Assembly (NCBI RefSeq): GCF_037975245.1
Contig: NC_092565.1
Coordinates: forward strand, 4,897,499 to 4,961,498
DNA: 64,000 nt
Source: Apostichopus japonicus
Lineage: Eukaryota > Echinodermata > Holothuroidea > Aspidochirotida > Stichopodidae
Direction: 5' to 3'
Shown: piece by piece, positions 13,101 through 24,956 of the stretch
Numbering within the stretch: the first letter of the stretch is position 1
How the letters are laid out: the number at the start of each line of letters is the position of its first letter
Translations under genes and position numbers: made by a program
The notes under the pieces: generated by a model
Seen by the model: only the letters and a program-made list of their open reading frames with translations
What the model was told of the DNA's origin: nothing
Database searches by the model: none

Positions 13101-15946
13101 TTGATTGTCCAAATGGTTACAAATTAATACCTTATTTGTTGTTAGAAGGGATGGTCACGAGGTTACTTTCCTTTTTGACAGCACACCTGCTTGCTACTAG
13201 TTGACATTTGGCACAAAATAATATTCAACTTATAAAACAAATTTCTCAAAAGGTGGCATGTACAGTTGGATTTGAACATGATATTTCACCAGGATTGCAT
13301 TGGCCGAATGGATAGAGGCGATAGCATTTGAAGCAATGAGGCTCAGCAATGAGGGGGTCTGATACCCGTCCGGGTCATAGTAAGGTGGGTTTTTTCATCC
13401 AAGAGAAATCTACGGTTTTTCCATCTGAAATAACTTTCTAAATTGAAGGGGTTCCAAATTTGTGGTCACTTAAGCGTCGTAAAAATAACTGCTGATTATT
13501 TATTTATTTATAAATTCTCTTGTACAAAACAAAACTCACTTTACGTTTGTGCTATTCCTTGAAGATACTGGAGGAAAGATACAACACCATACCTAGTTAC
13601 TGTTAATGACAGTTATCAAATGCATAGCACTGTTAACTCGGCAAATGCATAATGTATTTGTACTACACACATAAAGAAAACGGCTGAACACACAAGGTAC
13701 TAACCAAGATCACTGCTAACATTGCTAGCCAAGGAGTCTTTCATTATTTTTGGAATTTTCTAGTACATACCGTTTACCAAACAAGTCTATAGTTTGTATA
13801 TACTTAAATAACTTAGGCTAGAAGACAGACTTGCACCTAATATAAATAACTAATTGTCTAAACAGCACAAACCACAGCGACCCATTATGGACATGTCAAA
13901 ACTAGCGTTACTGCACTTGTTACAGAAGTCTACTCTACAGCACAGCCTCGCAATCCAATGGAAACTGGATTCTTGGCTACTGCTCCTTTAAATGAGTACA
14001 GACATTTATCACTCCAGCATCATGAGTGACCAATTCTATGGTCAATGCAGACTATCAGGTTACTCTGCCAGACAGGTCATAAAGTCAGCTGTTAGTGTTA
14101 TTTTTGTCAACTGTGTGGTTAGAAAACAGTACTGACCTATGGATGACCCTGCTTCTTCCTGGAAGAATGGCTGGAAGGCAGGCAGGACATAATAAGTAAA
14201 CTGACCATCGGCATTGCTTTGAACAACACATCCTGTAGTGTTATGCTAAATTTATACTACTTACATTTTTTCGCACGACTAAATAAATATTCCAACAACC
14301 ACCAAAAATTATAACCCCGATGACATTCGCAAAGTAAAGGTAAAGGTTTTGCGGTAGCCAGATACCAAAGTCTTAAACTATGACTAGAGCCGACAATTAA
14401 CAGTACGGTCAATTCCTTGTATGCTGATTATTCTGAAGTCCATGTTGCTGCCTGCAATTGACTTGCATTCCTGAGGAAGCATACTCCATTAGCTTATATA
14501 TTCAGAAATAGTTTGTGAGAAGCTATATCATATTTAAGGCATTATATAGTGCCATGTGCAGCATGTCGGAAAACCTAGATTTGCTTACAATAGCTGATTC
14601 ATAGCTGATTATGGCAAAGGCTTGGTTCAGCGGTTAGAGTGTCCGCCTCACAATCCTTAGGTTCTAGGATCAAAATTCTAACAGGAGCCAGATTCTTTTG
14701 ACCTATTCAAAAATCGCTGCAGTGCAGTGGTGATGTGTGGGGTCTTCCATGGATTTGGTATTTCTGGTTTGTGGACTTTGGAAAAGTGGTTTGTTTCTGT
14801 TCTTTCTTCATTTGGCCTATAAACAACTTTGTTCGTTATAGCTGCACTGCAGTGAAGTCAAATGGGTGCCATTGCCAACCTCAGTAATTGAGAAAGTGTC
14901 AGAAGCTGTGGCATACACTAGTCCGTCGATGGGTATGTTAAATGAGGGTCCCGGGAGCAGGTATGGGAGTGAATTCGCATTCCTGCCTCGTTATTCTCTG
15001 AACACTTATTGAAAAGAGAAGGCTTGATATAAGCCAGTGTTCATCCAAGATCTAACACGGATAGGGTCTCCAATACGCTACTGTATAGCTTCCTGATCCT
15101 TGGGTCTCTAACTATACACTATAACCTAGATCAATGGAGAGTGCTTAGCATGAGAATTCTCCTATTTTGATATGAAATCCTATTGCTAAGAAAGGTATTT
15201 GCCTTTAAATGACAAAGGGCAGCTGGGAACACTATCCCAATTCTAGCATCATCTATACAAAACAACTTCATAAAGCCAGATTTATAGAGGGTGAAAAACT
15301 GGAGATTACATGCATGAAATATAAATTATAAGGTTGCATTTTGCTAATGCCCTACATTTTTTCAGTGCTAGAAATCTATGGTATGAACTATGATGCATTC
15401 TGCAAATAGAGTATTCCAAAACAAGTAGGCTAAAGTACCTTTCCTTTGAATATCAATAATGATAATAATCAGCAGTTATTTTTGCGATACTTAAGGCGAC
15501 CACAAATATGGGAGAAGCACGTAAGGGCTAATGGATTAAAAATCCTAATCTACAAACTACAGTTGAGTTTGGCCTAATTAACTTAGGCCTCCCCTTTTAC
15601 TATATTATTATTTTAGGCTAGGGTTAGAGCCAGCACAGTACTACCTAGTCTGGCAAATAGCACACTCACCTTTCTTAGGCAAACCTCTGTTGCCAGTGCG
15701 AGATCTCCTGAGGTTTTTTTCTTTGACGGTTTGAAGGGCAATTCCATTCCCAGTTTGATCTTGCAGCTCTTTCGAAGGACTTTTTTTGAGACGTCTCTTA
15801 GCCTTTCGGAAGATTCTACCTTCGTCCACGGAGATGGAAGTGAGCTGTTGTTCATTGTCATTACCGTCCAGAGCCTCGACGTGGTCTTCGCTTGTAATGT
15901 GGCCATTCTCCACGCCTCCATTCACGACAGGCACCTCAACTTCCAT
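1127..15946 (-). CDS. PDCD4: Programmed cell death protein 4 (PDCD4), complete, 10 coding exons
   Basis: Translation repressor with two MA3 domains that bind eIF4A and block its helicase activity. Coding exons in gene order: 15946-15670, 11385-11279, 7346-7233, 6856-6629, 5612-5515, 5068-4954, 3005-2898, 2611-2501, 2046-1907, 1181-1127. All junctions are GT-AG, phases agree, and the total is 1353 nt (450 aa; human has 469). The N-terminus is basic (KAKRRLKK) and leads to GLPKKG and GKGTWG, as in the family. MA3-1 covers about residues 130-255 and MA3-2 about 312-430. Both eIF4A-contact aspartates are present: D236 in LDTP and D401 in LDVP. The C-terminus keeps the [11 protein letters not shown] kinase site (RxRxxS). 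The DSGxxS phosphodegron that follows the basic stretch in vertebrates is not visible. The start ATG lies in a good context at the head of the conserved N-terminal exon; an upstream UTR exon was not resolved. Intron 2 (7347-11278) shows nothing recognisable except a repeat tail near 9.0 kb. Confidence 0.95.
3398..3988. repeat. 106-bp perfect inverted repeat (arms 3398-3503 and 3883-3988)
   Basis: The right arm is the exact reverse complement of the left arm over 106 bases by eye; the arms are about 380 bases apart and flank the LINE fragment. The arm sequence contains neither a terminal-inverted-repeat motif nor a flanking duplication, so a transposon is unlikely. Confidence 0.9.
3687..4180 (+). 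repeat. 199-bp perfect direct repeat of the LINE 3' end (3687-3885 and 3982-4180)
   Basis: The two copies, 295 bases apart, look identical. They overlap the inverted-repeat right arm by 3 bases at one junction (AAA, 3883-3885) and 7 bases at the other (TTTCTCT, 3982-3988). Confidence 0.9.
4184..4221 (+). repeat. (ATT)n microsatellite, LINE tail
   Basis: Imperfect ATT/ATC triplets directly after the second LINE 3' end, as expected for a LINE 3' tail. Confidence 0.85.
6283..6690 (-). repeat. Tandem array of about 101-110 bp units derived from PDCD4 exon 4 and its splice donor
   Basis: Four units begin near 6304, 6406, 6516 and 6617; the last is the true 3' end of PDCD4 exon 4. Each unit contains the exon-end sequence coding [18 protein letters not shown] or a decayed form, then the GTATGT splice donor and about 45 bases of intron. 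The unit at 6528-6584 is nearly identical to the exon (DVPL for DAPL). The 6406 unit is decayed with a stop codon. The 6304 unit is open but mutated (DTSDTPL). Confidence 0.9.
8990..9062 (+). mobile_element. Possible LINE/SINE 3' tail
   Basis: TTTTGGCGCTCTATAAAT followed by ATT repeats resembles the shared 3' end of L2/CR1-type LINEs and their partner SINEs. No body of the element is recognisable upstream. Confidence 0.4.
13295..13515 (+). mobile_element. tRNA-derived SINE, Ser/Leu-like head
   Basis: TGGCCGAATGGATAGAGGCG (13301-13320) matches a type II tRNA (Ser/Leu) A box. A degenerate B box lies near 13358 (CTGATACCCG). The body ends in CTGCTGATTATT and an ATTT-rich tail. It lies in PDCD4 intron 1 on the opposite strand. 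The B box is too decayed for a functional tRNA. Confidence 0.6.
14605..15085 (+). mobile_element. tRNA-like long SINE
   Basis: The head CTTGGTTCAGCGGTTAGAGT (14621-14640) is A-box like, and GGATCAAAATTCT (14668-14680) resembles a decayed B box. The following about 400 bases include a GGGTCCCGGGAGCAGG segment that looks like a repeat body. The borders are approximate, and no target-site duplication was found. Confidence 0.45.
15464..15507 (-). repeat. Inverted copy of the SINE tail found at 13458-13500
   Basis: The reverse complement of this stretch matches 13458-13500 except for a few substitutions and one short indel, ending CTGCTGATTATT. It is probably the tail of a minus-strand SINE whose head is not recognisable to the right. 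Confidence 0.65.
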
Positions 15947-17886
15947 GGCTCCGTTAAAGGCAGAGAATCTACGTCAGTCCTTCAAATTCTGTTCACTTGT
16001 TTGCTTTATGTTTTCCACAAAGATGCAAAATGAAGAGAAATGAAAATTCTTGTTTAATTTTCTGTAATTGTTGTTGAATTTTCTTGTGGGATGCTTCCTG
16101 TCACAACACGGCGTCGAATTGTTTGTTATGACAAAATTGTGTTAGTGCGCATGGCAATATCTTATTGCTAGCAATGCCACCATACACATGTACTGGCAAG
16201 TCGAGACGTACTTTGCAGCTAATACTAGATACACTGCTGCATTACCATAATGTTTTGATTTTTTTCGGCTGACCTCGTAGTCACATGGTACCATAAATTC
16301 TCAGGTTTGATTGGCCGGTGGCAATAATGAAGATATTATGAGCCAATCAGATAGCTCTGTGCTGACTATGATCGTCGATACATGCAAATTGATGATAATT
16401 TAAATAAGTTTGTCAACAATGCTTTCGAGTAATAGGTCAGCGGACCACAGTTATTTGCTAATGAGCAAATATATGCGGTGCTGAAAGATTGTCAGATAAG
16501 ATTAACAATTTAAATAACAGACTCTATTGTTGTCGGAAGCTAGGAAAAACAATGGGCTAAAACTGTTGTGTACTAACAGACTGAGAAGAACGGTACGTAA
16601 TTCTTAGTGAAGTGATGCAGAAGAAAATTAAAGCCCGAATTAAACCGTCGTATCCATCATAATTAACTGTACTATAGCCGTTCAATGTTCAGGCAGGGAG
16701 TTGCTACTCTAACGCTCCCTGGTTCAACTTGAACGGTTGAGTCTAAAAAAGCTATGCTGATGGACGGCAATCATCTGTGGAGTAAGCTTCCCCTACACCC
16801 GCCAATTTCTCACTAGGGCGCACTGTCAACAGTAGAATTAGTTAATATATAGATGGATCCGTTGCAGTAGCAAAAAACACGTTTCAGCCAATCAAATGAT
16901 ATTTTCTATCATTGACAAGATAATTCCTGTTTACAAGCGGAAGCTCCGAAAAACATCATTATATCGAAAGTTTGGCGGATAAATACGTCAAAATTGCAAC
17001 ATAAAATCGGTTGGAGTAACAAATTGAGAGTTTGATATAAAGCGTCGTGAAATTAAGGCGTAAGTTTGAGAATACAGATGCAATCTCAATATAACTCAGG
17101 AGTTGAAGTTGCAAGGATAAAGTGACTGAAGTATGAGATAAAATTCGAGAATGAAAACACTTTTCTAAAATGAAAGGAGGAGAAGTTTCATAAGTGGGGG
17201 GTGGGGGTGGGGTGCATACAAATTTTCAGCTTAACCTACGTTCAAATTTGCCTACATTTGGTATGTAGATGGGAAGCACCCTGGGAAATCTACACAATTT
17301 CTGAATTTCCAGGTAACAAAACACCCTATGTTGCAATAAAAAGCGCTCTGTATTTACAATGACAAGGAATTTAAAGTGGCAACGTGTGAATACAAGCTAC
17401 TATTTGCTTGTATTATGCATGAATAGCACGATACACTTTCAGATAAGGAACAGCTCACAACAATTATTGGTCTTATTTGAAATTTCTGAGCCTTCGTCCA
17501 GAGCAAAGAATTACTTAAAGTATTTCTTTGAATATCTGGAAACAGTGTGAAGGAGAGTGGCAGGAAGGGGAGGGGGAGGGGTCTGGGAGGATGCATATTT
17601 TCGATTCAAGTATTTTCCTGTCTCTCCCTTACTTAATTTGGTGACTGACGCCGGCCGGTGTATTATTCATGCAATGAATATCAACGCCGTTGCCTATGCG
17701 ATCGGCTGAGATGGAGTATGTGAACGTGACCCGCCCTGCGGGATCCAAGACGTCACGGCCAAACGGCACTACCCAACCATGATCCCATTCTGACAAACGA
17801 AATTCAAGTCAAGCGAGCCATAAAGGTAAATACGCCCACCGACCTGCAGAGACAAACCCCCAACCACCCACTCAAACATTCAAAAC
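15947..17886. other. Upstream region of PDCD4, intergenic
   Basis: This stretch begins at the PDCD4 start codon, so the promoter and any 5' UTR should lie in the first several hundred bases. No TATA box, CpG-rich block or clear splice acceptor could be fixed. The rest (16.5-17.8 kb) is AT-rich, with a G-rich run near 17198-17212, and holds no supported gene. Confidence 0.4.
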
Positions 17887-19823
17887 CAGTGGCGGAGATT
17901 TCTTGTCAGAAGTGGGGGGGTTGCAGGCCATTGATGAAATAAAAAGTCATAACTGCTGGCTCACTATCTAAGTGGAGCGCCACCATAAGTTGGCGCGAAG
18001 TGCACAAGAATTTTTTGGCAAATATTGCCTCCCAGATTGCAGTAAATGGCACTGCCCAGGCCTTGAAAAGCTGGATTTAACCAGGGGTGTATGCAGGCTT
18101 TTCTAACCCGGGGGGCGTGTATTACTATATAAGCGGAGCGCCACCATTGGTTGGCGCGCAGCGTACAAGAAAATTTCTGGTTTTGGTACCCCCAGATCAC
18201 CGGAAATGGCACTTGAAATGGCTTGAAACTGACCAACCATATGTACACTTTTGCCTGACAACCAAGTTTTTTCCAAATACTGTTTTTCTCATCTATAACC
18301 TTTTTGAAGATTGTCACCAGTCACACATCATGTTCGACTTCATCACATATCCTGTGGATCATTGCTTTTGTAGGTGATTCTTCATCGCGGCCCACAATAT
18401 CCGTCAGCCCCACTGTTCAGAATTTGAAAATTCACAATTCTCGTGAATAAATTCACTTCAAAACATACCCATAATGTTGCACAAAATATCATCTATGGAC
18501 AACCGATATAGAAAAACCTCCTTCAAACCCTAACAGACGGGTCAAAATTGCACGAGTGTGATGAAGTATGATGAAGAATGTTGGTTAGGGAATTTTCGAA
18601 AATTCAGACGGCTACTAAATAAAAAATTTCGTTGAAGGAAATAAAAATATACCAGTTATTTCCGAAACCGAACACTACACACATCGACAGTTTTGACCAT
18701 GAGCGCAGATCAGTCTTGGATAATGGTGGGGACGCGTGTCTGTTCTATGACACTATCTAAGCGGAGCGCGACCATGGGTTCGCGCGTAGCGTACGATTTT
18801 TTGGGGCAAATATACCTCCCAGATCGCCGGAAATAACACTTCCCAGACCTAATGATGCTCCTAAACCTCCTTAAGTTTTAGATCTCATTGCTTAGAAATT
18901 TAGTTTGGAGAAATACATGGGCGTCTGCAGAAAGAAAATCAGGGGACAAATAATCCAAGTAGACTTTTGTATATACGATGGGTCTGGGGTCCTCTCCCAG
19001 AAAACAAATATAGACTGCCGCAAATGCGATTTTGCGTCCTATATTTAACAACTGTGGATAAAATACAATAAAATGAGAACTGCTGCATGTCATTTGCACA
19101 ATGCTGGATCAAACTGCGCCAAAGTTCCATACAGGGGAACTTGAAATGCAAAGACAAATTGGTGGGGACACGGTATATCATGTCCCCACTACTGAAAAAG
19201 TTGGTGGGGACGCGTCCCGCTGTCCTCACCAGGATCTGCGCCCATGGTTTGGAGGCTGTTTATCGTGGAACGCCATTTTCATGCTCACTGATATGATGTG
19301 ATATCTGCTGTTTGCTTTACAAATTCGAATAATTTTGTCACTGTTCCTCTTCTTCTTCCCGTTTTCTTGCCGTATTTTCTACTCCATCCTTTTCTCTCTT
19401 TCTTCTTTTTCTTTTCCTTCCTTCACCTCGTTGAAGTTGGCAAGTGTATACAGTTCCAAAGCTATTCAACAGCAACAAAACGTTATTTTGTGTATTTCTG
19501 TTGTGGGGTGAAGTTAGCGCTATGAGCTACAAGTTCCAATGCGCAAGGTGGGGGAAAGGGGCTAGAAATAATGTGTCGGTCAATTCTAACTCGGTTTTCG
19601 GTCGTTAATTGCTGATGTAGCCTACCAGGTAAAAGGTTGAAATGACTTTAACAATTTCAAATTTAATAATTTGATTTATTATGCCATTTGGAGCACATAA
19701 CATAGGCTATAACAGAACATTACTGGCAAAAACTAGGGGGGGTTGATTGTGTGGGCCAACCCCCCCTCTTCAAAAAGTGGGGGGGTTAAAACCCCCCCAA
19801 CCCCCCCTGTTTCTCCGCCACTG
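17887..19823. mobile_element. hAT-type DNA transposon, non-autonomous, 1937 bp
   Basis: The left end CAGTGGCGGAGA (17887) is matched by the inverted right end TCTCCGCCACTG (19812-19823). Both ends are flanked by the same 8-bp sequence TTCAAAAC (17879-17886 and 19824-19831). The 8-bp target duplication and CAGNGGCG terminus are hAT hallmarks. Subterminal poly-G/poly-C runs lie just inside both ends. No transposase frame is present. The interior holds three diverged copies of a GC-rich module (about 17961, 18121 and 18751) and a smaller nested element. Confidence 0.88.
18911..19246. mobile_element. Short nested hAT-like element, 336 bp
   Basis: It is bounded by identical 8-bp GTTTGGAG sequences (18903-18910 and 19247-19254). 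The right end is GCGCCCATG; the left has AAATA and then CATGGGCG, so inner termini match for 8 bases with five extra bases at the left. It sits inside the larger element at 17887-19823. Confidence 0.6.
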
Positions 19824-19831
19824 TTCAAAAC

Positions 19832-22800
19832 ACCACAGAAGGACGACCAGCACGTAGCGAAACGAAACACCCCTCCTATTTTATGTACGAGGTGAAACCT
19901 AGTGGGAGGTGGGTTTGGAAGGCATGGGTGTGGAATCTTCATGCACAACAGGACGCGTGCTTCATGATATCCCTTTAACGATATACCATCGGATATTTCA
20001 TGCACAATGTCGTCTAGCTATCACGAGTAAAGAAATTATGTCCACATTTATTTATCCCAGTGAACCAAACGAGCGACAGGCAGACAGGGGTTATCATGAA
20101 AAAATGATAGTAGTAAACGTTTCAAAGTGGAATTGAAACAAACACAAATACAATAAAAAATATAAAAAATGGTAAAATTTACGATCATAAACCAAAAGTC
20201 ACCTTGATAAGACATCGATATCCTTAAAACCAGGGGGGAAAGACTACCGGTACTGTATTTATGTTCACAGACGTTGAATGTGACAAACCTGCTGAGCTTT
20301 TTGGTTTAGTTATAACTGAGGGTATTCTTGTACTAGGGATGGGTGTTAAGATTTAATGTCCGAGGGGAAGGGTCTAAGGGGAGGGTGGATACTCACCTTT
20401 GAGAATTTTATCCCCCCCCCCACATGATTTGTTCGGGGAGGGTTAAGTACGTTAGGGCCCCAAGAATTATATGCGTGATTGCGCCCATGCAGCCAGAGAG
20501 TGATTTGGAGTGCAATCACGCATGAAATCAGTATAGGCCTATTCTCTGGAAGATCGATTAAAAGTTCATTCTGGGTATCTTTTAACTTATTAATTGAAAT
20601 GAGTGAATGGAAACGATTTAGAATAAGCTCCACTGAATTCTTTCACGAAGCATGAAAAGTCTGGTATATAGTGATGTGCATATGTCTACATCATATTTGT
20701 ATTCATACCTGCACGCAGTGTTTTAACGTGTCCGTACGTGTGCATCCACCGTGACCGATGTTGGCAAAAACATGTGGAAAAAGAAGTGAACGATTTTCTA
20801 CGTGATTTGTGGATATTTTGACAAATGTGTCATCAGTATTGACAATTGGATTGGTTCAGCTATATATGGTCATTCTGGCGGTTTGGAGTCACCATAAATA
20901 ACTTTGTTTGACTTTATTTTCACATTCTCGAGCATGGGATGAATGATTCCACAGTCTAAATTTCGACTTAAAATCTCGACTTTCAAATCTCGATATTTCG
21001 CCTTAAATCTTTTATTCCCCCCCCCCCCCCACAAACATTTCCCTACAAAATCACCGTACAATTGAATACTTTGAAACGGTTTTCCAATGAGCTCTTTAAG
21101 CTATACCTGCGGAGCGATGCTTTTTATGATGCTCGAGTGACAGCTCATTTCTTATTCCAGTTTGTCGATGAAATTTGAAAATGCCCTGTGAATCTGTCCG
21201 TTGGTTCAATCAGCCATAGCACGCGAGAAAGAAAAGGCAAGCCCACCCCCCAAAAACAGCAACCCGACCTGTCGCCCCACCCCTCCCACCCAAAAAATTA
21301 TGATAAAAGAACAGTTTACTTGTTTGTTGGTTTATGACTGACAAGTTAATACCAAAATTGATTTTTCAAGGAGTCGACGTTTCAACTTTAAATCTTGAAA
21401 TGTGGATTTTAAAGTCGACAAGAATGCAATGGTATGGAAAATGGAACCTTGTGTAGATGGAATTGGGCGGTGGGTAGTAGCTTTTAAGCTTTAATAGGGA
21501 TGCAAGCTAGTGGTACATCAAACTTTTATGGGGTTATTGTGGAAATCAGAGGTCAAATAGTGGGAATTGAAGGTGGGAAGGGGGAGGATTCAGAGCATCC
21601 CTAGGGTACGCTGCTTATCACAACCAACACAATCCATGTGAACTTATAAAGTAGACTTAACTACAATTTATGATTTGAAAAGAAAACATACTTATTCTTT
21701 GAAGTCCGTCATCACAGGTTGATTACAAGAAAGTTGAATATATTATACTGTATAATGGACTAATTGATTCATATACCAACACTTTTTGAGGCAGGGTGAA
21801 GTCAGGGTTGGTGATGGGGGTGGGGGGGTCGGGAGGGGGAGTGGGGACTGTTGCAAATCAAAAATTCTTTCATTTGTTTCAAACTTTTAATTTTGGTGAC
21901 AGTCTCCCTTATAATCCCCTTGCCTTAGTTTCCTAATAAATCAAAACAATGGTATTTCTAGTTCATTATGAAGATGTGAAACATCAAGAGAAAATATATA
22001 ACAAAATAAGAAAAACAAAGAAAAATTATTTCTGTAAATTGTATAATTGTTATTTTCCACTGTTAAATAGACTTTTCCATGTTTGAGCATGTATTTGTTC
22101 TCATTCATTCCATTCCGACTTAATAGCCACTGTTGTTTGTGAAGATATAATAAAATAAGATCGGAAACAGGGCAATAACTCTTCGTTAATCAAGAGATAT
22201 TCAATTTGTACCAAACCAATGATTGTATATACAAACACACTATGATTATTGCAAAACAACTTGAAAGGATAAATACCCTGCCAGCCACTATAATTGATAG
22301 TATACATGGCCATAGGTATCCTTGTGTTTATACGGCACGGCACTGCAGATATGCTATGCAGACACCATCTACTTAACAAATATTCTTACTTTCTAGGAAC
22401 AGAGTTTACTATTTATGCCATGGATTGACAAGGAATGGCTAGGAGGAGGCAGGAATCTTCACAAGTAAACCAACATTAGAATTGAATGATCTAAAATCTT
22501 TATCTCTAGGAACTTTCATAAAGTCAATACAAGGTGCTTAAGAATGTGCAGTAACACACCATGCTTTATTGTTTTATAAAATACTGAAGAGGTTAAAACA
22601 TGCAGTACCTGTTACTTTTGAACACATTCATATTTCATATAATTATCTGTTCTGCTCCAGAACTGTTGTTAGTGGGTCCCCAAAGTGGAAAATGTTCATT
22701 TTCAATGCTATATTATGTTTGTATATCAAAGGAAAGACCAGGGATAGAGTTGGTGAGAAAAAACTCTCGGCAGCTACAGTTAGGATCAAAGAGCTAGATT

Positions 22801-24010
22801 TGCATTCATTTTGTATGAAAAAAAAGTCAGTTAAAAGTTCATGTGCCTAACTCAGCTTGGTATTTTGTGTACAAGCAGCCAATGGGCATGGTCACAGCAT
22901 GCATATATTTTTTTCCTGGTTAGAGGTCTCATGAATGACTGATTCCTTTCCCTTTGAGAAAACAGACACTTCAAAATTAGATTTGAAGTGAAATTAGAAG
23001 GGTGTAAGGTAGACAATCAGTCGTTTCCATCCTGGGGATATTTCATTCACATTGTTTACTTGTTTCTTGGCAACAAACAAACATGAAGTATGCAAACGAT
23101 TCCAACATTTATGATCCATTCTGGGAAAATAAGTGTTATAAACACTTTGTAGATTTGTTGAGTAGATATACAACCTGTGTATTGAAAGAAAAGACTAATT
23201 TCTCCCTTTCAACTCCTTGAGAGAGTCAACCAATAGATCACTGTTGGATTGTTGTCTCACACCACATGGTGACTATCTGCTGGTGATATGTGATCTATCC
23301 ATGTATTAAACAACTATGCATTCATCGAATCATAATGAATAACGAGCAAATGAGGCTCACAAAGTCAATTGCATCCTTCAAGAGTAATCAGCTGCTTTTC
23401 ATTATAAACATGACCTCACCACTCCTCTACAATCTCTTTTTGTACTATTGTGTAGCACAATCATGATTAACTGTTTAGACCCCAACCACCCACACCACCC
23501 CCCTTCCCCCCCCCCCCCAAACTTAAACCTTTGCTCACAAATGTGTCCACTTAACACTTTGGCTCATCTGTTTGGTACACAAGCACAGGTCAGAGGATGT
23601 TGTTTGGATTTTTCTCATATTCGATCTCTGCCAATGGGCCATACTTTTGACAATTAAGCACATGCTCATGGCTGTGTGATAATTTACTACACAATATTAT
23701 CAAAGCAGATTACTCAGATTGTCGAGATTGAAGGCAAAATGAGGCTTTAAGGAAAAATTGCTTAGACACAGCATAGTGTGTTAATCAACTTCACTGTTCA
23801 CATAAGTCAATTCAGAGAGCATGTCTTGAATATGAACTGCGAGGATCCCCTTTAATGCAAGGTCATACAAAACTTCAATTATTTGCACCATAAATTTCTC
23901 ACTGCAAATCCACCCGACTGGCAGATCGTATTCTTCCAGGCTAGATTACGACTCTTCCAGTCATGGTAGCTTTTTGAAGCAAAATACTGGAGACTTCCTT
24001 GGAATGTTCC
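19832..24010. other. Intergenic region between the hAT element and SMIM8
   Basis: AT-rich sequence with poly-C/poly-G runs (for example 20413-20422, 21018-21030, 23508-23518) and purine-rich GGGTCTAAGGGGAGGG at about 20370. The latter motif recurs in elements at 56.4 and 62.8 kb, so transposon debris is likely here. Short open frames show no homology I recognise. The 3' UTR of SMIM8 must occupy part of the right end. Confidence 0.4.
20471..20523. repeat. 12-bp perfect stem hairpin
   Basis: ATGCGTGATTGC (20471-20482) and GCAATCACGCAT (20512-20523) are exact reverse complements separated by 29 bases. Function unknown; it may be the remnant of a small inverted-repeat element. Confidence 0.6.
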
Positions 24011-24956
24011 TTATTCCCATTTTGATTTCTTAGGCTTCATCAACGTTGATCCATCTTCAAAGTATTGTTCGTACATCATCTGATCTTTCTGATTTTCTTT
24101 TACAGCGTTCATGTAAGCTATGTATGCAACACTGCCTGTTAGTGCAATTAAACCAAAAGCCATAACCACTTTATTCTGTAATGAAAAATATTGCAATAAT
24201 GGTAAAATATTAAAGATGTATTTTTATATTGAAGTTACTTCAATCCATGTTGCCATTTGTGAGAGGTAATGGAAAGCTATTTGAAAAAAATAAAAAAATC
24301 ACTTATTTTAGTCCACCAGCAGGAATGATGTAAACTAGTTATGAAAACTTGAAACATTTGCAAATAAAAGAGCCAAGCATTGTACTTGTATTAATGAATG
24401 TAATACAAAAGCCAGTTGCACTGGTAAAAGCAGTTAGTTCATAATTCTGAAATCAAACTATCTAATTAAATTCAGTGTATCCAAGTATGTGTAAATATTA
24501 ATTTGCTTTGGTACAATGATGCAAATTATAACTCCAAAGTCTAAAGCAAACAAAATGTAGCTTAAAAGGGTAAATGAAGTATAATTAATATAACTTCAAA
24601 AAACTTGAAAATCACTTGGGTAAGTTGAAAGACTGAATTGTGGAAACACCTTGCAGTATTAACACATTCCATTACAAGGGTACTATAAAAAAAAAAATAG
24701 ATAATCGGAAACTTTATTATTCCAACTTTTTTTTCAAATCCAGTAAAGATTAATAGCTGTTGAGATTCTGAGAGTTTAGGTAAAGGAAAGACAATACACT
24801 TACTGGCTTGACAAACAGCTCAAAGTTAACTGCTCTAAACAAAGTTGTTGTCCTTGCTCCTCTCAGACCAGTCTCATGAGTTGAGGGATTTACTGTTTTC
24901 CCTATTTCTTGAGCCTTTTCTGTAGTTTGGACTGGTCGACTTTCTTGACTGCCCAT
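24011..24956 (-). CDS. SMIM8: Small integral membrane protein 8 (SMIM8), complete, 2 coding exons
   Basis: Single-pass membrane protein of unknown biochemical role. Coding exons 24956-24804 and 24175-24011 (stop TAA at 24011-24013) join in phase 0 at GT-AG sites, giving 105 aa (human 97). The conserved block GLRGARTTTLFRAVN is followed by ELFVKP and, across the intron, NKVVMAFGL; the end is KKSKWE, matching vertebrate SMIM8. One hydrophobic helix spans about residues 54-74 (VVMAFGLIALTGSVAYIAYM). The N-terminal 30 residues are polar and not conserved. Minus-strand CTTAG just upstream of the ATG (about 24964-24968) may be the acceptor of a 5' UTR intron, which would place the transcription start further right. 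It is divergent from the polymerase gene at 25937. Confidence 0.93.

Noticed and set aside
13301..13372. Functional tRNA-Ser/Leu gene
   Set aside because: The A box is good, but the B box and stems are degenerate and a SINE-like body and tail follow.
15613..15921. 102-aa minus-strand frame overlapping PDCD4 exon 1
   Set aside because: Shadow frame of the PDCD4 exon, whose own frame matches the family and splices in phase.
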